Position numbers and translations under genes: made by a program. The notes under the pieces are model-generated. The model was not told the DNA's origin. It did not search any database and saw nothing but the letters and a program-made list of their open reading frames with translations. DNA of 64,000 bases, from NCBI RefSeq assembly GCF_004331345.1, contig NZ_SJJZ01000001.1, positions 1,488,001-1,552,000 on the forward strand, written 5' to 3'. The DNA comes from Kribbella soli (GTDB lineage Bacteria > Actinomycetota > Actinomycetes > Propionibacteriales > Kribbellaceae). Positions 55,148-64,000 of this stretch are shown here, one piece after another. Numbering within the stretch: the stretch's first letter is position 1; each line of letters begins with the position of its first letter.

Positions 55148-57694
55148 GTGGCCCCTGATCTGACGACAGCGATGCGGCGCGCCTTGAAGCGCGCAGACGA
55201 CGGCAAGACCCTCGACCCGGCGGAGGTGGAGGTGCTGCTCGGCGCGAGCGGCGACGCGCTGACCGCGCTGATGACCACCGCGGCGCGGGTCCGCGACCAA
55301 GGCCTGGCCGACGCCGGCCGGTCGGGGATCATCACGTACTCGAAGAAGGTCTTCATCCCCCTGACGCGGTTGTGCCGGGACCGCTGCCACTACTGCACCT
55401 TCGCGACCACGCCGGGTCGGGTGCATGCGCCGTACCTGTCGCCCGACGAGGTGCTGGAGATCGCGCGGCAGGGCGCGGCGCTGGGCTGCAAGGAGGCGCT
55501 GTTCACGTTGGGCGATGCGCCCGAGGATCGGTGGGACGCGGCGCGGCAGTGGCTCGACGAGGCCGGGTACGACAGCACGCTCGACTACGTCCGGGCGATG
55601 GCGATCCGGGTCCTCGAGGAGACCGGTCTGCTGCCGCACCTGAACCCCGGCGTGATGTCGTGGCAGGACCTGCAGCGGCTGAAGCCGGTCGCGCCGAGCA
55701 TGGGGATGATGCTCGAGACCACGTCGCGGCGGCTGTTCGAGGAGAAGGGCCAGCCGCACTTCGGTTCGCCGGACAAGGACCCGGCGGTTCGGCTCCGGGT
55801 GCTCGAGGACGCCGGGCGGTCGAACGTGCCGTTCACGACCGGGCTGCTGATCGGCATCGGGGAAACGCTGCCGGAACGTTCCGACTCGATCTTCGCGTTG
55901 CGGAAAATCGCCCGGCAGTACAACGGCATCCAGGAAGTCATCATCCAGGGTTTCCGGGTGAAGCCGGACACCGCGATGCGCAACGACGCCGACGTACCGC
56001 TGGACGAGTGGCTGGCCGCGATCGCCGTGACGCGGATCGTGCTCGGGCCGCGGGTCCGGGTGCAGGCGCCGCCGAACCTCGTTGACCTCGCCGAGTGCCG
56101 TGCGCTCCTCGACGCCGGCGTCGACGACTTCGGCGGGGTCTCGCCGCTCACCCCGGACCACGTGAACCCCGAGCGTCCGTGGCCGCAGATCGACGACCTC
56201 GCGAAGGTGACCGCCGACGCCGGGTTCGAGTTGCGCGAGCGGCTCACCGCACACCCGGAGTACCTGCGGGAGCCCTGGCTCGATCCGCGGCTGATCTCGC
56301 ACGTCGAGGCGCTCCTCGACCCTGCTACCGGTCTGGCCAACGAAGACGCGATGCCCGTCGGTCTCCCGTGGCAGGAGCCTGATGGCGGCTGGGACAGCGT
56401 CGGCCGCACCGATCTCCACACCGCGATCGACACCGAGGGCCGTCGTACCGAGACGAGGTCGGACTTCGACGCGGCGTACGGCGACTGGGACGTGCTGCGC
56501 GAGGACGTGGCCGCTCGCCGCGAGGCCGAAGCCGCCGCTGACGCCGCCGCCTTGGCCGGCGCTCCGGAGCGGATCGCCGCTGACGTCAAGGCCGCCCTGG
56601 CCGCCGCCGAACGCGACCCTGCCGGGCTTTCCGACGCGCAGGCGTTGACGTTGATGACGGCCACCGGTCCTGCGCTGGACGAACTCGCGCGGATCGCGGA
56701 CAACTTGCGGAAGGCAACGGTCGGCGACGACGTGACGTACGTCGTGAACCGGAACATCAACTTCACCAACGTCTGCTACACCGGCTGCCGGTTCTGCGCC
56801 TTCGCGCAACGCCGCACCGACGCCGACGCCTACTCCTTGTCGATGGACGAGGTCGGCCAGCGCGCCGAGGAGGCGTGGGTGATCGGCGCGACCGAGGTCT
56901 GCATGCAGGGCGGCATCCACCCCGACCTGCCGGGTACGGCGTACGCCGACCTGGTCCGCGCGGTCAAGGACCGGGTCCCGGAGATGCACGTCCACGCGTA
57001 CTCGCCGATGGAGGTCGTGAACGGCTCGGTGCGCACCGGCCTGTCGATCGAGGAGTTCCTGATCTCGGTGAAGGAGGCCGGGCTGGACAGCATCCCCGGC
57101 ACCGCGGCCGAGATCCTCGACGACGACGTCCGCTGGATCCTCACCAAGGGAAAGTTGCCGACGGCAAGCTGGATCGAGGTGATCAGCACCGCGCACAAGG
57201 TCGGCCTGCCGTCCAGCTCGACGATGATGTACGGCCACGTCGACGCGCCGCACCACTGGGTCCAGCATCTGCGCACGATCGCCGCGGTCCAGGACAAGAC
57301 CGGCGGTTTCACCGAGTTCGTCTTGCTGCCGTTCATCCACCAGAACTCGCCGATCTACCTGGCCGGCGTCGCGCGGCCGGGCCCGACGTACGACGAGAAC
57401 CGGGCGGTGCACGCGATGGCGCGGATCATGCTGCACGGCCGAATCGACAACATCCAGTGCTCGTGGGTGAAGCTCGGCGTGGACGGCTGCGTCGCCGTAC
57501 TGAACGGCGGCGTCAACGACATCGGCGGCACGCTGATGGAGGAGACCATCAGCCGGATGGCCGGCTCCAAGCACGGCAGCCGCAAGTCCATCGCCGAACT
57601 CACCGCAATGGCCACCGCCGCCGGCCGCCCGGCCCGCCAACGAACCACGACGTACGGCGACGTCCCCGTCCGCCCGTCCCTGGAACTCGCCTGA
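55148..57694 (+). CDS. fbiC: 7,8-didemethyl-8-hydroxy-5-deazariboflavin (FO) synthase, CofG/CofH fusion
   Basis: 848 aa. Two radical-SAM halves: CofG-like with [12 protein letters not shown] (about residue 76-88) and CofH-like with [12 protein letters not shown] (about 542-553), both CxxxCxxC. It makes FO, the chromophore of coenzyme F420, from tyrosine and a pyrimidine of the riboflavin pathway. Fusion is typical of actinobacteria. GTG at 55148 is chosen; a later ATG at 55172 is possible. No fbiA/B/D is nearby. Confidence 0.97.
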   Translation: MAPDLTTAMRRALKRADDGKTLDPAEVEVLLGASGDALTALMTTAARVRDQGLADAGRSGIITYSKKVFIPLTRLCRDRCHYCTFATTPGRVHAPYLSPDEVLEIARQGAALGCKEALFTLGDAPEDRWDAARQWLDEAGYDSTLDYVRAMAIRVLEETGLLPHLNPGVMSWQDLQRLKPVAPSMGMMLETTSRRLFEEKGQPHFGSPDKDPAVRLRVLEDAGRSNVPFTTGLLIGIGETLPERSDSIFALRKIARQYNGIQEVIIQGFRVKPDTAMRNDADVPLDEWLAAIAVTRIVLGPRVRVQAPPNLVDLAECRALLDAGVDDFGGVSPLTPDHVNPERPWPQIDDLAKVTADAGFELRERLTAHPEYLREPWLDPRLISHVEALLDPATGLANEDAMPVGLPWQEPDGGWDSVGRTDLHTAIDTEGRRTETRSDFDAAYGDWDVLREDVAARREAEAAADAAALAGAPERIAADVKAALAAAERDPAGLSDAQALTLMTATGPALDELARIADNLRKATVGDDVTYVVNRNINFTNVCYTGCRFCAFAQRRTDADAYSLSMDEVGQRAEEAWVIGATEVCMQGGIHPDLPGTAYADLVRAVKDRVPEMHVHAYSPMEVVNGSVRTGLSIEEFLISVKEAGLDSIPGTAAEILDDDVRWILTKGKLPTASWIEVISTAHKVGLPSSSTMMYGHVDAPHHWVQHLRTIAAVQDKTGGFTEFVLLPFIHQNSPIYLAGVARPGPTYDENRAVHAMARIMLHGRIDNIQCSWVKLGVDGCVAVLNGGVNDIGGTLMEETISRMAGSKHGSRKSIAELTAMATAAGRPARQRTTTYGDVPVRPSLELA

Positions 57695-58017
57695 TCAGGC
57701 CATGAAGTCGAGGCGCAGCAGGAGTCTTGACGAGTGGTTAGTTGTTGCAGAAGGCAACATCTGTACGGAAAGTGAGTGAATTTTTACTGAGCGTTGCTTA
57801 CTTCAAAGGCAATGCAAATGTTTGAACCGGAGGATTCCCGGTACGCGGGCCGCGTGACAACGTTCTCTTGTCGGCGGCGGACGGGTCGCCGGCACTAGGT
57901 CCAGGTGGTTTCCGCAGTACTCCCGTCCGCGACCGGACTGTACCTCCCCTGCCGGCCACGGAATGAGACGCGGGACCCCCCTCCTTCGGGCCATTGCCCT
58001 CTCGGGGCAACAGCAGG

Positions 58018-58085
58018 ACGCCGGCCGTGTCGGTGGGGTGTTGGTCGCCAGTGAGGTGGCGACCAACACCCGGCACGGCCGGCGT
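58018..58085. terminator. Long hairpin A (about 29 bp)
   Basis: Arms 58018-58050 and 58057-58085: 14 bp outer stem, a 4-nt bulge (58032-58035) and a 15-bp inner stem with a 6-nt loop. It has one T-G pair, the rest canonical. Terminator or structural RNA element; direction not resolved. Confidence 0.6.
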
Positions 58086-58096
58086 TTCTTACTGAA

Positions 58097-58146
58097 AACC
58101 GCCTCTCTGTACTGGTGCTGCTGGGGACCAGTACAGCGAGGCGGTT
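58097..58146. terminator. Long hairpin B (19 bp, one mismatch)
   Basis: Arms AACCGCCTC...TGGT (58097-58116) and complement (58127-58146), 10-nt loop. On the plus strand it is followed by CTGTTTTTCC, on the minus by TTTTC, so it can terminate either way. It is 28 bp beyond the stop of the minus-strand gene at 58174. Confidence 0.75.
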
Positions 58147-58173
58147 CTGTTTTTCCGGGTCTGGTTTTCCGGC

Positions 58174-58800
58174 CTAGTACGGATAGGTGTCGTCGCGCCG
58201 GGTCGGGTCCAGGTCCCACAGGGAGAACTGGACGATCTTGTGGGACTCCTCGCCGCCGCCCGGGATCAGCCCGAACGACTCGTACTCCTTCGAGCCCAGT
58301 CCGTCGAGGTAACAGAGCAGCTCGAACGCCGACTGCGCGTCCTCGATGTCGTCGATCACCTCGTCGTTCTGCGCTTCGTCCGCGCGGCTCCGCACGTACT
58401 GCACGAAGGCGTCCGGATCGGTCACGACGTAGTCGTACCGCGCCTGGTAACTGAGCCGGACCCCGCTCTCCGGCAGCAGCGGCTCCTCCAGCTCCTCGAG
58501 GTCGTCCAGCGCATTGCCCTCGACGATCTCCCGGTAGTCCGCGGGGTCGTCGAAGTCGTCCGGTCCCAGCGGCAGGTCGTCCAGCTCGTCGGGGTCGTAC
58601 GAGTCGATCCCGAGGAAGATGTCGCCCCAGCCTCGTTCGTGCACGGCGTCCGCGAGCGCCCGGGCCTGGACCCGGACGTTCTCGATCGCGCCGGTGGCCC
58701 GCAGGTCGTGCAGGTCCAGAGCGTCAGCCTGCTCCAGCAGCACCCGGGCGAGTTCACGGGCGGCCTCGGCAGCCGACGCGGGTTCGATCGGCTCACTCAT
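58174..58800 (-). CDS. Acidic hypothetical protein coupled to the acyl-CoA dehydrogenase
   Basis: 208 aa, rich in Asp and Glu (segment DDLPLGPDDFDDPADYREIVEGNALDDLEELEEP), with an N-terminal helical part (ARELARVLLEQADALDLHDLR). No signal, no helix pair, no recognised family. ATG at 58800 lies inside the end of the dehydrogenase gene (8-bp overlap), so translation is coupled, but a functional link is unproven. Confidence 0.72.
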   Translation of the reverse strand: MSEPIEPASAAEAARELARVLLEQADALDLHDLRATGAIENVRVQARALADAVHERGWGDIFLGIDSYDPDELDDLPLGPDDFDDPADYREIVEGNALDDLEELEEPLLPESGVRLSYQARYDYVVTDPDAFVQYVRSRADEAQNDEVIDDIEDAQSAFELLCYLDGLGSKEYESFGLIPGGGEESHKIVQFSLWDLDPTRRDDTYPY

Positions 58801-60715
58801 GCTGTGACGGTACAACCATGGGCACCTCCGTTGACGAGCCCGGTACTCCGAACGCGTCGACGAGCTCTACCGCGGCCGGACGGACGACCGCGCACAGCTC
58901 GTTGACGAGCGCCGTGATCGCCTTCGAACGCCCCGGTGAGAGGCGCCCGTGCTCGAGGTACCAAGCGCGCTCCCCCTCGATCGTCGCCAGCGCATGCAGG
59001 TCGTACAGATCCTGCAGCCGCGGCCGGATCTCCTCCGGCGCGTTCCGCACCGCGGTCTGGAATGCCTCCACAACGATCCGGTCCACATGCGCCCGGCCGG
59101 CCGCGATCACATGGTCCTGGCACCGGTTGAACACGTCGAACGGATCGTCGCCGGCATCGATCCCGCCCTTCAGCCGCCGCGCCACCCCCGCCAGCATGTG
59201 CTCCTCCCGGAACCGCAGCAGCCCCGAGTGGTACGCGTCGTCCCGCAGCCCGGCGTCCGGATCTGCCGCGTCGCTCCGATTCGGTACGACGTCCCGCAGC
59301 CGCTCGATCAACGGACGCAGCGCGGCCTTCTCGACCGCGATCTCCACCGCCTGCGCCGTGACGAACCTCGCCATACCCAACGGGTCCAGCTTGCCGAACG
59401 ACTCGCGGTAGTCCGTCAGCAGTCCCTTCGCCACCAGTTGCATCAAGACCGTGTTGTCGCCCTCGAAGGTGGTGAACACGTCGGTGTCCGCCTTCAGCGT
59501 CGCCAACCGGTTCTCGGCCAGGTATCCCGCGCCGCCGCACGCCTCCCGGCACATCTGGATCGTCTCGGTCGCGTGCCACGTCCCGAGCGCCTTGGTCCCC
59601 GCTGCCTGCGCCTCCAACGCCCGCCGGTCGTGCTCGCCCTGGTCGTCGTCGAACACCCGGGCGAACTCCTCCACCAGTTCGGCCTGCGCGAAGTGCAGCG
59701 CATACGTCCGCGCGAGCAACGGCAGCAGCCTGCGCTGATGCATCCGGTAGTCGAGCAGGATCGCCTCCTCGTTGCTTCCCGGAGCGCCGAACTGGCGCCG
59801 CTGAGCGCCGTACCTGATCGCGATCGTCAGCGCCACCTTGCTCGCGTTGATCGCCGCACCGCCGACGGACACCCGGCCCTGCACCAGCGTGCCGAGCATG
59901 GTGAAGAACCGGCGGTCCGGGTTCTCGATCGCGCTGCGGTAGGTGCCGTCCGCATCGACCTGGGCGTAGCGGTCGAGCAACGCCTCCCGCGGCACCCGGA
60001 CCTGGTCGAAGACGATCCGCCCGTTGTCGACACCGTTCAGCCCGAGCTTCGGCCCGCAGTCCGACAACGTCACGCCGGGCAGCGCCGAACCGTCCGCATC
60101 CCGGATCGGCACCATCAGGCAGTGCACACCATGCCTCTCGCCGCCGACGATCAACTGCGCGAACACGGCCGCCATCCGCCCATGACGGGCCGCGTTGCCG
60201 ATGTAGTCCTTCCGCGCCGCCGCCGACGGCGTGTGCACGACGAACTCTCCTCTCGTCTCGTCGTACGTCGCCGTCGTGCCGAGGGCCTGCACGTTCGACC
60301 CGTGACCGGTCTCGGTCATCGCGAAGCAGCCGAGCAACCGTCCGCTGATCGCATCCGCCAGATACCGCTCGTGGTGTTTCTCGGTCCCCAGGTGCAGGAT
60401 CGCGCCGGCGAACAGGCCGAACTGCACACCGGCCTTGACCATCAGCGACAGGTCGCCGAAGGCCAGCGTCTCGAACGCCGCGATGAACCCGCCCAGGTCC
60501 GCCTCGCCGCCGTACTCCTTCGGATAGCCCCGCGCGGGCAGCCCGTCCGCGGCCGACTGCAGCAGCAGGTCGAGGATCCGGTCCCGGTACTCGTCCCGCG
60601 GCAGCCGCACCGCCAGGTCACCCAAGTCAGCGTGCGCGCTCAGCCCTGCCCGCACGACGTCCCGCGCCGCCTTGTGCGGCCCGTCCAAGTAGTCCCGCAT
60701 CGCCGATGTGCTCAT
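58793..60715 (-). CDS. Acyl-CoA dehydrogenase/acyl-CoA oxidase-like flavoenzyme
   Basis: 640 aa, longer than bacterial acyl-CoA dehydrogenases (about 380 aa) and close to acyl-CoA oxidases. Features: CFAMTETGHGSNV, APGSNEEAILLDYRMHQRRLL, CREACGGAGYLAENRLATLKADTDVFTTFEGDN. The last 150 residues form an extra helical domain as in peroxisomal oxidases. FAD-dependent alpha,beta-oxidation of acyl-CoA is expected; the electron acceptor (O2 or ETF) cannot be told by eye. ATG at 60715. Confidence 0.9.
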   Translation of the reverse strand: MSTSAMRDYLDGPHKAARDVVRAGLSAHADLGDLAVRLPRDEYRDRILDLLLQSAADGLPARGYPKEYGGEADLGGFIAAFETLAFGDLSLMVKAGVQFGLFAGAILHLGTEKHHERYLADAISGRLLGCFAMTETGHGSNVQALGTTATYDETRGEFVVHTPSAAARKDYIGNAARHGRMAAVFAQLIVGGERHGVHCLMVPIRDADGSALPGVTLSDCGPKLGLNGVDNGRIVFDQVRVPREALLDRYAQVDADGTYRSAIENPDRRFFTMLGTLVQGRVSVGGAAINASKVALTIAIRYGAQRRQFGAPGSNEEAILLDYRMHQRRLLPLLARTYALHFAQAELVEEFARVFDDDQGEHDRRALEAQAAGTKALGTWHATETIQMCREACGGAGYLAENRLATLKADTDVFTTFEGDNTVLMQLVAKGLLTDYRESFGKLDPLGMARFVTAQAVEIAVEKAALRPLIERLRDVVPNRSDAADPDAGLRDDAYHSGLLRFREEHMLAGVARRLKGGIDAGDDPFDVFNRCQDHVIAAGRAHVDRIVVEAFQTAVRNAPEEIRPRLQDLYDLHALATIEGERAWYLEHGRLSPGRSKAITALVNELCAVVRPAAVELVDAFGVPGSSTEVPMVVPSQHE

Positions 60716-60815
60716 GCCCTATAACTTACGAGGAATCGCCACTACTTTCCGTCACCGCTTCGCGACTGTGGAAAACCTGGCATCAATCCGCATCTGCGGC
60801 GGTAGGCTGTCTTCC

Positions 60816-61211
60816 GTGCCGAACTTGCGGGTCAGTGAGGCGGCCGCGCTCCTGGGGGTCAGCGACGACACGGTTCGGCGCTGGATCGATCAGGGCCGGT
60901 TGCCGTCGAAGCAGGAGAACGGCCGGATGGCCGTCGACGGGCAAGCGCTCGCCACGTTCGCCCAGGAGCTGGCGGACTCACCGGAGCCAGGTCACACCGC
61001 CGCGGCCTCGGCGCGCAACCGGATGCGGGGGATCGTCACCCGGGTGCTCAAGGACGGTGTGATGGCCCAGGTCGAGATGCAGGCCGGGCCGTTCCGCGTG
61101 GTGTCGCTGATGAGTCGTGAGGCTGCCGACGAGCTCGGCCTGGAGCCCGGCGTGGTGGCCGTCGCCTCCATCAAGTCCACCCATGTCGTCGTCGAGATCC
61201 CGGAGGCCTGA
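60816..61211 (+). CDS. HTH (MerR/excisionase-type)-TOBE molybdate-responsive protein
   Basis: 131 aa. N-terminal helix-turn-helix RVSEAAALLGVSDDTVRRWIDQGRLPSKQENGRMAVDG, C-terminal TOBE/Mop domain RNRMRGIVTRVLKDGVMAQVEMQAGPFRVVSLMSREAADELGLEPGVVAVASIKSTHVVVE, which binds oxyanions such as molybdate. First gene of the mod operon, so probably its regulator, playing the part of ModE with a different HTH. GTG start; TAGGCT 8-10 bp upstream is a likely -10 element. Confidence 0.9.
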   Translation: MPNLRVSEAAALLGVSDDTVRRWIDQGRLPSKQENGRMAVDGQALATFAQELADSPEPGHTAAASARNRMRGIVTRVLKDGVMAQVEMQAGPFRVVSLMSREAADELGLEPGVVAVASIKSTHVVVEIPEA

Positions 61212-61993
61212 TGTTCCGCCGTACCGCGTTCGCCGCCCTTGCCGCGGTCGCCGCGCTCGCCCTCGCCGGATGTGGCGACGGCACCCCGGCGGCGTCGTCC
61301 CCGGGGAACGGCTCCAGCACGCCGGCCCTGTCGGGTGCGGTGAACGTCTTCGCCGCCGCCTCCCTGACCGGCACGTTCACCCAGCTGGGCAAGGACTTCG
61401 AGGCCGCTCACCCCGGCGTGAAAGTGACCTTCAACTTCGCCGGCAGCTCTGCGCTCGCGCAGCAGATCGAGCAGGGGGCACCGGCCGATGTGTTCGCCTC
61501 CGCAGCGCCGAAGAACATGGACGACGTCAAGGACAAGGGCACCCCGACGAACTTCGTGAAGAACACGCTGGAGATCGCCGTACCGAAGGGCAACCCGGGC
61601 AAGATCACCGGCATCAAGGACTTCGCGGACAAGAACAAGAAGATCGCGATCTGCGCCGCGCAGGTGCCGTGCGGCGCGGCGGCCGCGAAGGTGTTCACGG
61701 CGGTCGGCATCACCGCGCAGCCGGACAGCCTCGAGCAGGACGTGAAGGCGGCGCTCACCAAGGTCAGCCTCGGCGAGGTCGACGCGGCGCTCGTGTACAA
61801 GACCGACGTACTGTCCGCCAAGGACAAGGTCGAGGGCATCGAGTTCCCGGAGTCGAGCAAGGCCGTCAACGAGTACCCGATCGCCACGCTGTCCAAGGCT
61901 CCGAACCCGGACGGCGCCAAGGCGTTCGTCGACTACGTCTTGTCCGACAAGGGCAAGGCGGTCCTGACCGCCGCGGGCTTCGACGCACCGTGA
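61211..61993 (+). CDS. modA: Molybdate ABC transporter, substrate-binding lipoprotein
   Basis: 260 aa. Lipobox LAGCGDG; then VNVFAAASLTGTFTQLGKDFEAAHPGVKVTFNFAGSSALAQQIEQGAPADVFASA, the ModA signature, and VPCGAAA. Delivers molybdate or tungstate to ModB. The ATG shares a base with the regulator stop (TGATG). Confidence 0.95.
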   Translation: MFRRTAFAALAAVAALALAGCGDGTPAASSPGNGSSTPALSGAVNVFAAASLTGTFTQLGKDFEAAHPGVKVTFNFAGSSALAQQIEQGAPADVFASAAPKNMDDVKDKGTPTNFVKNTLEIAVPKGNPGKITGIKDFADKNKKIAICAAQVPCGAAAAKVFTAVGITAQPDSLEQDVKAALTKVSLGEVDAALVYKTDVLSAKDKVEGIEFPESSKAVNEYPIATLSKAPNPDGAKAFVDYVLSDKGKAVLTAAGFDAP

Positions 61994-62796
61994 GTCGCCG
62001 TGGCAGGAGTACTAGTGGGCGGCTGCCTCTAGTACTTCTGCTGCCTGCTCTGCTCGGGCTGGCCTTCCTGCTCGTCCCCTTGGTCGGTCTGCTGATCAAG
62101 GCCCCTTGGTCGACGTTGCCGGAGCGCCTGTTCAGTGCCGACGTGTGGCAAGCGCTGCGGCTGTCGCTGGTGTGCGCGACTGCTGCTACTGCGTTGTGCT
62201 TACTACTAGGTGTTCCGCTGGCGTGGCTGCTCGCCCGTGGAGGGCTGCCGGGGCGGAGTGTGATCCGGGCGTTCGTGACGGTTCCGCTGGTGCTGCCGCC
62301 GGTGGTTGGTGGCGTTGCATTGTTGTTGGTACTCGGACGACGCGGTCTGGTCGGTCAGCACCTCGACACGTGGTTTGGCATCTCACTGCCGTTCACTCCT
62401 GCCGGTGTGGTTGTTGCAGAGGCCTTTGTGGCTATGCCGTTCCTGGTGATCTCCGTGGAAGGCGCACTGCGTGCTGCTGATCCGCGGTACGAGGAGGCGG
62501 CCGCAACACTCGGTGCCGGACGGTGGCTGACGTTCCGGCGCGTGACGCTGCCTTCGATCGCACCTGGCGTTGTCGCCGGGACAGTGCTCTGCTGGGCGCG
62601 TGCACTGGGCGAGTTCGGTGCCACCATCACGTTCGCCGGCAACTTCCCGGGCCGTACGACGACCATGCCGCTGGCCGTGTACCTGGCGTTGGAGACTGAT
62701 CCCGACGTGGCCGTCGTACTGAGCCTGGTGCTTCTACTGGTGTCCGTCGTCGTACTGGCGTCTCTCCGCGAGCGCTGGATCGGTGGACTCCGTTGA
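61990..62796 (+). CDS. modB: Molybdate ABC transporter permease
   Basis: 268 aa with 5-6 transmembrane helices. Inner-membrane permease signature: EEAAATLGAGRWLTFRRVTLPSIAPGVVAGTVLCWARALGEFGATITFAGN (EAA loop). The GTG start overlaps the modA stop by 4 bp (GTGA). Confidence 0.95.
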   Translation: MSRRGRSTSGRLPLVLLLPALLGLAFLLVPLVGLLIKAPWSTLPERLFSADVWQALRLSLVCATAATALCLLLGVPLAWLLARGGLPGRSVIRAFVTVPLVLPPVVGGVALLLVLGRRGLVGQHLDTWFGISLPFTPAGVVVAEAFVAMPFLVISVEGALRAADPRYEEAAATLGAGRWLTFRRVTLPSIAPGVVAGTVLCWARALGEFGATITFAGNFPGRTTTMPLAVYLALETDPDVAVVLSLVLLLVSVVVLASLRERWIGGLR

Positions 62797-63854
62797 CTCT
62801 GTACGCCGATGTGCAGGTGAGCCGCGGCTCCTTCGATCTCGCACTGGACCTGACTGTCGAGCCAGGTGAGGTTGTCGCGCTTCTCGGCCCCAACGGAGCT
62901 GGCAAGACCACAGCGCTGCGTGCCATCGCCGGACTGCTCGCGGTGGACCGCGGACGCATCGCGCTGGACGACACGGTCTGGGACGAGCCGCCGCGGACGT
63001 TTCGTACGCCGGACCGCCGGCCGATCGGCGTGGTGTTCCAGGACTATCTGCTGTTCAACCACCTGAGCTGCTTGGAGAACGTGGCCTTCGGACTTCGCGC
63101 CCGCGGTGTGGAGAAGCAGACCGCCCGGCTGGAGGCCTCGCGCTGGCTCGAAACGGTCGGCTTGTCGGAGTACGCCCGTACTCGCCCCCGTGCTCTGTCC
63201 GGCGGGCAAGCCCAACGCGTCGCCCTGGCGCGAGCGCTGGCCACCGACCCCGAACTCCTGCTGCTCGACGAACCGCTAGCCGCACTGGACGCCGGCACCA
63301 CCCTTCACGTCCGAGCCGAACTGGGCCAGCACCTCAACCGCTTCGAAGGCCACACTCTGCTGGTCACGCACGACCCTCTGGACGCCATGGTCCTGGCCGA
63401 CCGCCTGGTCATCATCGAGAACGGCCAAGTAGTCCAGGAAGGCAAACCCACCGAGGTGGCCCACCGCCCCCGCACCGACTACGTGGCCCAACTGGTAGGC
63501 CTCAATCTCTACCGCGGCGACGCTTCAGGCACTGCAGTCAGACTGCCCGAGGGCGGCACGATCACACTTGCCGAACCAGCCACCGGCCCAGTCCACGTAG
63601 CGTTCCCGCCCACCGCGGTCAGCCTCTACGTGCAACCCCCGTCCGGCAGCCCTCGCAACACTTGGCCCGCCGTGGTCACCGGCATCGAACAGCACGCCCA
63701 CACAGTCCGAGTCCGCCTCGACGCCTCCCCCGCCGGCCCGGCCGACCTCCTCGCCGACATCACCCCCGCCGCCGTAGCCGACCTCCACCTGACCCCCGGC
63801 CAACCCCTCCACACCACCCTCAAAGCCACCGAGGTCCACACCTACCCGGTCTGA
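62793..63854 (+). CDS. modC: Molybdate ABC transporter ATPase with C-terminal TOBE-like domain
   Basis: 353 aa. Walker A LGPNGAGKTTALR, Q-loop VVFQDYLLFNHLSC, ABC signature LSGGQAQRVALARAL, Walker B LLLDEPLAALDA, H-loop LLVTHD. The last 120 residues (VHVAFPPTAVSLYV..., TGIEQHAHTVRVRLDA) are a Mop/TOBE-like regulatory domain. TTG start overlaps the modB stop by 4 bp (TTGA). No terminator is obvious after the gene. Confidence 0.95.
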   Translation: MTLYADVQVSRGSFDLALDLTVEPGEVVALLGPNGAGKTTALRAIAGLLAVDRGRIALDDTVWDEPPRTFRTPDRRPIGVVFQDYLLFNHLSCLENVAFGLRARGVEKQTARLEASRWLETVGLSEYARTRPRALSGGQAQRVALARALATDPELLLLDEPLAALDAGTTLHVRAELGQHLNRFEGHTLLVTHDPLDAMVLADRLVIIENGQVVQEGKPTEVAHRPRTDYVAQLVGLNLYRGDASGTAVRLPEGGTITLAEPATGPVHVAFPPTAVSLYVQPPSGSPRNTWPAVVTGIEQHAHTVRVRLDASPAGPADLLADITPAAVADLHLTPGQPLHTTLKATEVHTYPV

Positions 63855-64000
63855 CCGGCACTGCAGCCGGCCACACGGACAAGCCCGCGGGGCCGGTGAA
63901 CAAGCAATTGCCTGTTCCCAGTCACCAGCGGGTGTTCCAGCGACACAGGCACCACGGTTGCCGATGCAGCTTCCGGCGTACCAGGTCTGAGTGCAGTCGG

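Larger units (their letters stand above)
57695..58173. other. Gene-free 479-bp region with strong secondary structure
   Basis: No plausible protein-coding frame on either strand. The left 130 bp are AT-richer (e.g. GAATTTTTACTGAG) and hold a small TGTTGC/GCAACA hairpin. The right half contains a TTGCCC/GGGCAA hairpin and two very long hairpins (58018-58085 and 58097-58146). Together this looks like a structured RNA or a terminator array between fbiC (+) and the acyl-CoA operon (-). Confidence 0.6.

Noticed and set aside
55133..57640. 835-codon minus-strand frame opposite fbiC
   Set aside because: fbiC has two intact CxxxCxxC sites; the antisense frame is Arg/His/Val-rich without domains.
57830..58150. 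Known riboswitch or housekeeping RNA (cobalamin, TPP, SRP, RNase P, tmRNA)
   Set aside because: I looked for the conserved cores of these RNAs on both strands and found no convincing match; only the generic structured-region call is kept.
57963..58454. 163-codon plus-strand frame through the two hairpins
   Set aside because: Crosses both hairpin stems and the end of the minus-strand gene; composition is not protein-like.
63855..64000. Possible partial CDS at the right edge, minus strand
   Set aside because: Two minus frames stay open, but codon third-position bias is weak and no domain is visible in the 146 bp, so no gene is called; no terminator or repeat was seen there either.

Overview
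The window is high-GC DNA with closely packed genes, frequent GTG/TTG starts and many 1-4 bp stop/start overlaps. An F420-type FO synthase (fbiC), an actinobacterial fol-ftsH-hpt-tilS block, a streptogrisin-like protease and a class I cholesterol oxidase all point to an actinobacterium. Gene content fits the Propionibacteriales (Kribbella/Nocardioides-like); the genus is inference. No rRNA, tRNA, CRISPR array, complete insertion sequence or prophage was found.

Layout. 0-2.8 kb: truncated lipoprotein, AhpD-like protein, multicopper oxidase with a membrane partner. 2.8-7.7 kb: minus-strand NAD/pantothenate operon (DUF2520 dehydrogenase-panC-nadB-nadC-coaX); the CoaX has a degenerate first phosphate-binding motif. 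7.8-13.9 kb: 2H phosphoesterase, double AAA+ ATPase, MidA-type methyltransferase, two bacterial PH-domain membrane proteins. 13.9-17.4 kb: an orphan nuoD paralogue, an AbiEi/DUF559 gene bracketed by 44-bp inverted repeats, an inositol-phosphatase-family enzyme. 17.4-29.8 kb: housekeeping block folP-NTF2-folB-folK-DUF3180, then folE, ftsH, hpt, tilS, a DUF2342 metalloprotease, dacB and ppa. A secreted S1 protease and an unusual repeat patch separate folP from folE.

29.8-51.7 kb is an accessory region of small regulator-plus-target modules: MarR/quinone oxidoreductase/LysR/SDR, XRE/SDR, TetR/MFS/thiamine-binding protein beside a Tat-type cholesterol oxidase, MarR/MFS and TetR/DUF2867. Several have visible operator-like palindromes. 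Secreted proteins lie between them (NlpC/P60, endonuclease/exonuclease/phosphatase, BNR repeat, ThuA-ricin, alpha/beta hydrolase lipoprotein). 51.7-64 kb: CehA/McbA-type metallohydrolase, TetR, fbiC, a 479-bp gene-free stretch with two very stable hairpins, an acyl-CoA dehydrogenase/oxidase operon, and a translationally coupled HTH-TOBE/modABC molybdate operon.

Observations most worth a second look: (1) the AbiEi/DUF559 gene between long inverted repeats with a DnaA-box-like TTATCCACA; (2) the nuoD paralogue with Trp in place of the quinone-binding Tyr, close to a MidA/NDUFAF7-type methyltransferase; (3) the repeat patch between folP and the protease; (4) the structured non-coding region after fbiC; (5) an mRNA leader at 44.46 kb whose hairpin hides the ribosome-binding site and resembles a terminator.
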